Shown in pieces: positions 48,158-50,331 of a DNA stretch of 50,331 nucleotides (the first letter of the stretch is position 1; the number at the start of each line of letters is the position of its first letter). Location: positions 1 to 50,331 of the forward strand of contig NZ_JAGIZA010000026.1 in assembly GCF_017813365.1 (NCBI RefSeq), written 5' to 3'. Source of the DNA: Roseomonas indoligenes. GTDB taxonomy: Bacteria > Pseudomonadota > Alphaproteobacteria > Acetobacterales > Acetobacteraceae. The notes below the pieces were generated by a model, which was not told the DNA's origin, searched no databases, and worked only from the letters and a program-made list of their open reading frames with translations. A program made the translations under genes and the position numbers.

Positions 48158-48897
48158 CGGAACCGCGGAAGCGGCCGGTCCGCCGGCGGGTCGGGCCCGG
48201 GCGCCCGGAAGGCCCGAGCGACCTGCGGGACCGCATCCTCGACGCAGCCGAGAGGAAGTTCGGCACGCTGGGCTTCGAAGGCGCCTCGCTGCGCGACATC
48301 GCGGGGGAGGTCGGCGTCACCCAGGCGCTGGTGAACTACTACTTCCACTCCAAGCAGAACCTGTTCGAGGAGGCCTATACCCGGCGCGCGGAGCTGATCG
48401 GCCAGGATCGCCTGCGGCGTCTAGAGGCGCTGCGGGCGCGCGAGACGCCGCCGACCCTGCCGGAGCTGATCGAGGCCTTCATCGCCGGCATCATGGCCCT
48501 GCGCGGCTCGCCTGCAGGGCGCGCCTTCATCCGCCTGCAGGCGCGGCTGAACATCGAGACGGGCCGCACGGCGCTTCGCCTGCGGCGCGACAGCTACGAC
48601 CGCTCGAGCCACGCCTATGTGCAGGAAATCCGGCGCTGCGTCCCGGGGCTGACGGAGGCGCAGGCCTATACCCGCTTCGTGCTCATGGTCGGCGCCTATC
48701 TCTACGCGGTTTCCGACACCAACCGGCTGAACGAACTGTCCGACGAGTCCGGCACCGTCGTCGGCGGCGCCGATCTCATGGCCGAGACCGTTGCCTTCCT
48801 GACGGGCGGCTTCGAGGCCGTGTCACGCCCCTCGCAGCCAGCGCGCAAGCCTTCCCCCGCCCGGTCCAGGGCCGCGCCGCGCCTCGTCGGGGGCTGA
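48154..48897 (+). CDS. TetR/AcrR-family transcriptional regulator
   Basis: 247 residues. An Arg/Pro-rich lead (about 22 residues) precedes the helix-turn-helix (DRILDAAERKFGTLGFEGASLRDIAGEVGVTQALVNYYFHSKQNLF, about 25-72), then an all-helical ligand domain and a disordered basic tail (ARKPSPARSRAAPR). Start in an ATGA overlap with the amidase remnant. Convergent with the NicC-like gene (10-bp gap) and divergent from the HAAT operon, either of which it may control. Effector unknown; a pyridine or aromatic acid would fit the neighbours. Confidence 0.9.
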   Translation: MTEPRKRPVRRRVGPGRPEGPSDLRDRILDAAERKFGTLGFEGASLRDIAGEVGVTQALVNYYFHSKQNLFEEAYTRRAELIGQDRLRRLEALRARETPPTLPELIEAFIAGIMALRGSPAGRAFIRLQARLNIETGRTALRLRRDSYDRSSHAYVQEIRRCVPGLTEAQAYTRFVLMVGAYLYAVSDTNRLNELSDESGTVVGGADLMAETVAFLTGGFEAVSRPSQPARKPSPARSRAAPRLVGG

Positions 48898-48907
48898 GGC
48901 ACGGCCA

Positions 48908-50116
48908 TCAGGCGGGCTGCGGATCCAGGCTCTTCGCCGTCGCGTCGTACTCATAGACCCAGTTGGCGCCGAGGCCGGTGGTCTGCGGGTTGATGACGCT
49001 GCGGACGAAGTACTTCACGTCCCGCTTGATCTGCGCGAGGCGGGAGGAGAGGTGATAGGTCTTGCCGCGCTCGCGGGCCTCCAGCTGCACGCGGCTGGTG
49101 CGCGGGCGGCGGCGCGCCTCGTAGCGGGCGAGCCCGACCTCCGGCGTGGCCTCCTCGGCCAGGCTGCGGGCCAGCACGAAGCCGTCCTCGATCGCCATGG
49201 CCGCGCCCTGGGAGAGGAAGGGCAGCATGGGATGTGCCGCATCGCCCAGCAGGGTGACACGGCCCCTCGTCCAGGCCGGCATGGGGTCGCGGTCGAACAA
49301 CCCCCACTTGTAGGTCTCGGTGACGTTGGAGAAGAGCTTCTGCAGGTTCGGATGCCAGCCGGCATAGCCGGCCATCAGCTCCTCGCGCGTGCTCGGGGTG
49401 GTCCAGGATTCGGCCACCCACTCCTTGTGCTCCAGCACGGCCACGATGTTCACGGCCCGCCCGCCGGAGACGTAGTAGGTCACCACATGCCCGTTCGGGC
49501 CGAGCCAGAAGCTGCTGTCCGGGCTGACGAAGTCCAGCGGCTGCGTCTCGAAAGGCACCACCGCGCGCCAGCACATGTTGCCGGTGTAGCGCGGCGGCTC
49601 GTCCCCGAAGAGCTCGCGCCGCACGGTGGAGTGGATGCCGTCGGCGCCGACGATGACATCCGCCTCGTACTCGCTGCCGTCGGCGAAGCTTGCCATGGCC
49701 GTCCTCCCGGCCTGGCGGATTCCGGTGCAGGGGCTGGCGAGGGTGGCCTCGCCGTCCCGGACCTGCGAGGCGAGGATGCGGTGCAGGTCGGCGCGATGGA
49801 CGTGGAAGAAGGGAGCGCCGTAGAGGCGCGGGCAATCCTCCGCCAGCGGCGTGCGCCACATCACCCGCCCGCTGCGCCAGTTCCGCCCGATGATGTTCTG
49901 CGGCAGGAAGCTGACCGACCTCAGCTCATCGAACAACCCGAGGGCGCGCATGACCTTCACGGCGTTCGGCGTCATCTGGATGCCCGCCCCGACCTCGCCG
50001 AAGGCGGGGGCGCGCTCGAAGATGCGCACCTCGCTCCCCTGCTGCCGAAGGGAAGCCGCAAGGGCCAGTCCGCCGATGCCGCCGCCGATGATCCCGACGC
50101 GAAGTGGACGATGCAT
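48908..50116 (-). CDS. FAD-dependent monooxygenase, 6-hydroxynicotinate 3-monooxygenase-like
   Basis: 402 residues, group A hydroxylase. GGGIGG (11-16), E-R-A-P-A-F-G-E-V-G-A-G-I-Q-M-T-P-N segment, VGADGIHSTVRR, GRVTLLGDAAHPMLPFLSQGAAMAIEDG. The tail NWVYEYDATAKSL resembles that of NicC (recalled). It lies 76 nt downstream of a NicX-like gene on the same strand; NicC makes 2,5-dihydroxypyridine, the substrate of NicX, which supports the NicC assignment. Paralogous to 41867-43060; one of the two may act on another pyridine or aromatic acid. Start MHRPLRVGIIGGG is the family start. Confidence 0.87.
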   Translation of the reverse strand: MHRPLRVGIIGGGIGGLALAASLRQQGSEVRIFERAPAFGEVGAGIQMTPNAVKVMRALGLFDELRSVSFLPQNIIGRNWRSGRVMWRTPLAEDCPRLYGAPFFHVHRADLHRILASQVRDGEATLASPCTGIRQAGRTAMASFADGSEYEADVIVGADGIHSTVRRELFGDEPPRYTGNMCWRAVVPFETQPLDFVSPDSSFWLGPNGHVVTYYVSGGRAVNIVAVLEHKEWVAESWTTPSTREELMAGYAGWHPNLQKLFSNVTETYKWGLFDRDPMPAWTRGRVTLLGDAAHPMLPFLSQGAAMAIEDGFVLARSLAEEATPEVGLARYEARRRPRTSRVQLEARERGKTYHLSSRLAQIKRDVKYFVRSVINPQTTGLGANWVYEYDATAKSLDPQPA

Positions 50117-50158
50117 GGAAGTTCCGGTTCAGGCCTTCTGGGTGGGGAAGAAAACCAT

Positions 50159-50180
50159 GGCCCCGGCGCCTGCCGGGGCC
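50159..50180 (-). terminator. Terminator/attenuator between the nicX-like and nicC-like genes
   Basis: 9-bp perfect arms GGCCCCGGC (50159-50167) and GCCGGGGCC (50172-50180), 4-nt loop, 13 nt past the nicX-like stop. On the minus strand the stem is followed by ATGGTTTTCTT, a T-rich run, so this fits an intrinsic terminator or attenuator. Confidence 0.6.
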
Positions 50181-50192
50181 CGGTTCCCGTGT

Positions 50193-50331
50193 TCATTCGG
50201 CTGCCAATGGGGCCTCATCAAGAACCTTGCCGTCCCGGGTCACGGGGGTGCCGTCGAGGCGCACGGTGCAGCGGCGCAGCGGGATGTCGATGTGGCAGGG
50301 CGTGTTGCGCGTGCCCCCCGCCTCCGTGTTC
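50193..50331 (-). CDS. 2,5-dihydroxypyridine 5,6-dioxygenase-like C-terminus (NicX/M29-like, partial)
   Basis: The last 45 codons are visible, cut by the right edge. They read NTEAGGTRNTPCHIDIPLRR, then C-T-V-R-L-D-G and a short tail to TGA. NicX ends (recalled) with NTEVGGKRKTPCHLDIPLRN, where the His and Asp of CHLD are two of its iron ligands (H318, D320); both are present here. M29 aminopeptidases share the fold, but the adjacent NicC-like gene favours dihydroxypyridine ring cleavage to N-formylmaleamate. The start and the rest of the gene lie outside the window. Confidence 0.75.
   Translation of the reverse strand, partial: NTEAGGTRNTPCHIDIPLRRCTVRLDGTPVTRDGKVLDEAPLAAE

Noticed and set aside
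1-50331. tRNA, rRNA, CRISPR arrays, intact insertion sequences or prophage genes
   Set aside because: Looked for on both strands by eye; no cloverleaf, spacer-repeat pattern, transposase or integrase was seen. A tRNAscan or ISfinder run would be decisive.

Overview
This is a GC-rich (about 70% by eye) bacterial chromosomal window with tight operons, many 4 to 8 bp gene overlaps and very heavy investment in periplasmic-binding-protein transport: two branched-chain-amino-acid-type (HAAT) ABC systems, one complete dipeptide-type ABC system, a further orphan family-5 binding protein and two Bug/TctC binding proteins. That mix, with FCD-GntR, IclR and TetR regulators and B12-dependent MetH, suggests an alphaproteobacterium, most likely a Roseomonas-like member of the Acetobacteraceae. 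The taxonomic guess is inference. I see no rRNA, tRNA, CRISPR, phage or intact insertion sequence.

Layout. 1-3.6 kb: a large cyclase/AAA-ATPase protein cut by the left edge, then a beta-class GST. 3.8-11.3 kb: a dipeptide-type ABC transporter (ATPase, ATPase, permease, permease, binding protein) with a second, divergently transcribed binding protein; the divergent gap carries back-to-back sigma-54 promoter sequences. 11.5-12.2 kb: two small proteins. 12.3-19.2 kb: a cobalamin block: PduO-type adenosyltransferase behind metH, and btuB behind a cobalamin riboswitch. 19.4-20.4 kb: a GAF protein and a small partner. 20.5-27.8 kb: one long minus-strand operon, HAAT transporter plus SDR, a YihU-like reductase and an SMP-30 lactonase. 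27.9-30.8 kb: TauD dioxygenase, TctC, isocitrate/isopropylmalate-type dehydrogenase. 31.5-33.9 kb: TctC, GntR regulator, isochorismatase-fold protein. 34.1-40.7 kb: a six-gene minus-strand run (two SDRs, deacetylase/cyclic-imidase-fold protein, amidase, RutA-like flavin monooxygenase, family-5 binding protein) facing a divergent IclR regulator. 41.7-50.3 kb: second HAAT operon ending in a NicC-like monooxygenase, an XDH-family fossil, an amidase N-terminal fossil fused to tetR, a second NicC-like monooxygenase, and the C-terminus of a NicX-like 2,5-dihydroxypyridine dioxygenase at the right edge.

How it fits together. The window reads as a nitrogen- and carbon-scavenging region: importers paired with oxygenases, amidohydrolases and dehydrogenases for organic acids and N-heterocycles. 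Three GG-N10-GC sigma-54 promoters sit in front of transporter genes, which points to nitrogen control. The right end looks like a nicotinate/hydroxypyridine (maleamate pathway) locus; 34-40 kb looks like a locus for hydrolysing a cyclic amide or imide. Two operons (LivK-headed and TauD-headed) share an identical ATGCAT-N-ATGCAT operator, probably read by the GntR regulator encoded nearby. The strongest regulatory structure is the btuB cobalamin riboswitch, whose closing stem, B12 box and Shine-Dalgarno-sequestering stem can all be drawn from the sequence. A 129-nt dispersed two-hairpin repeat occurs twice, both times just downstream of a stop codon.
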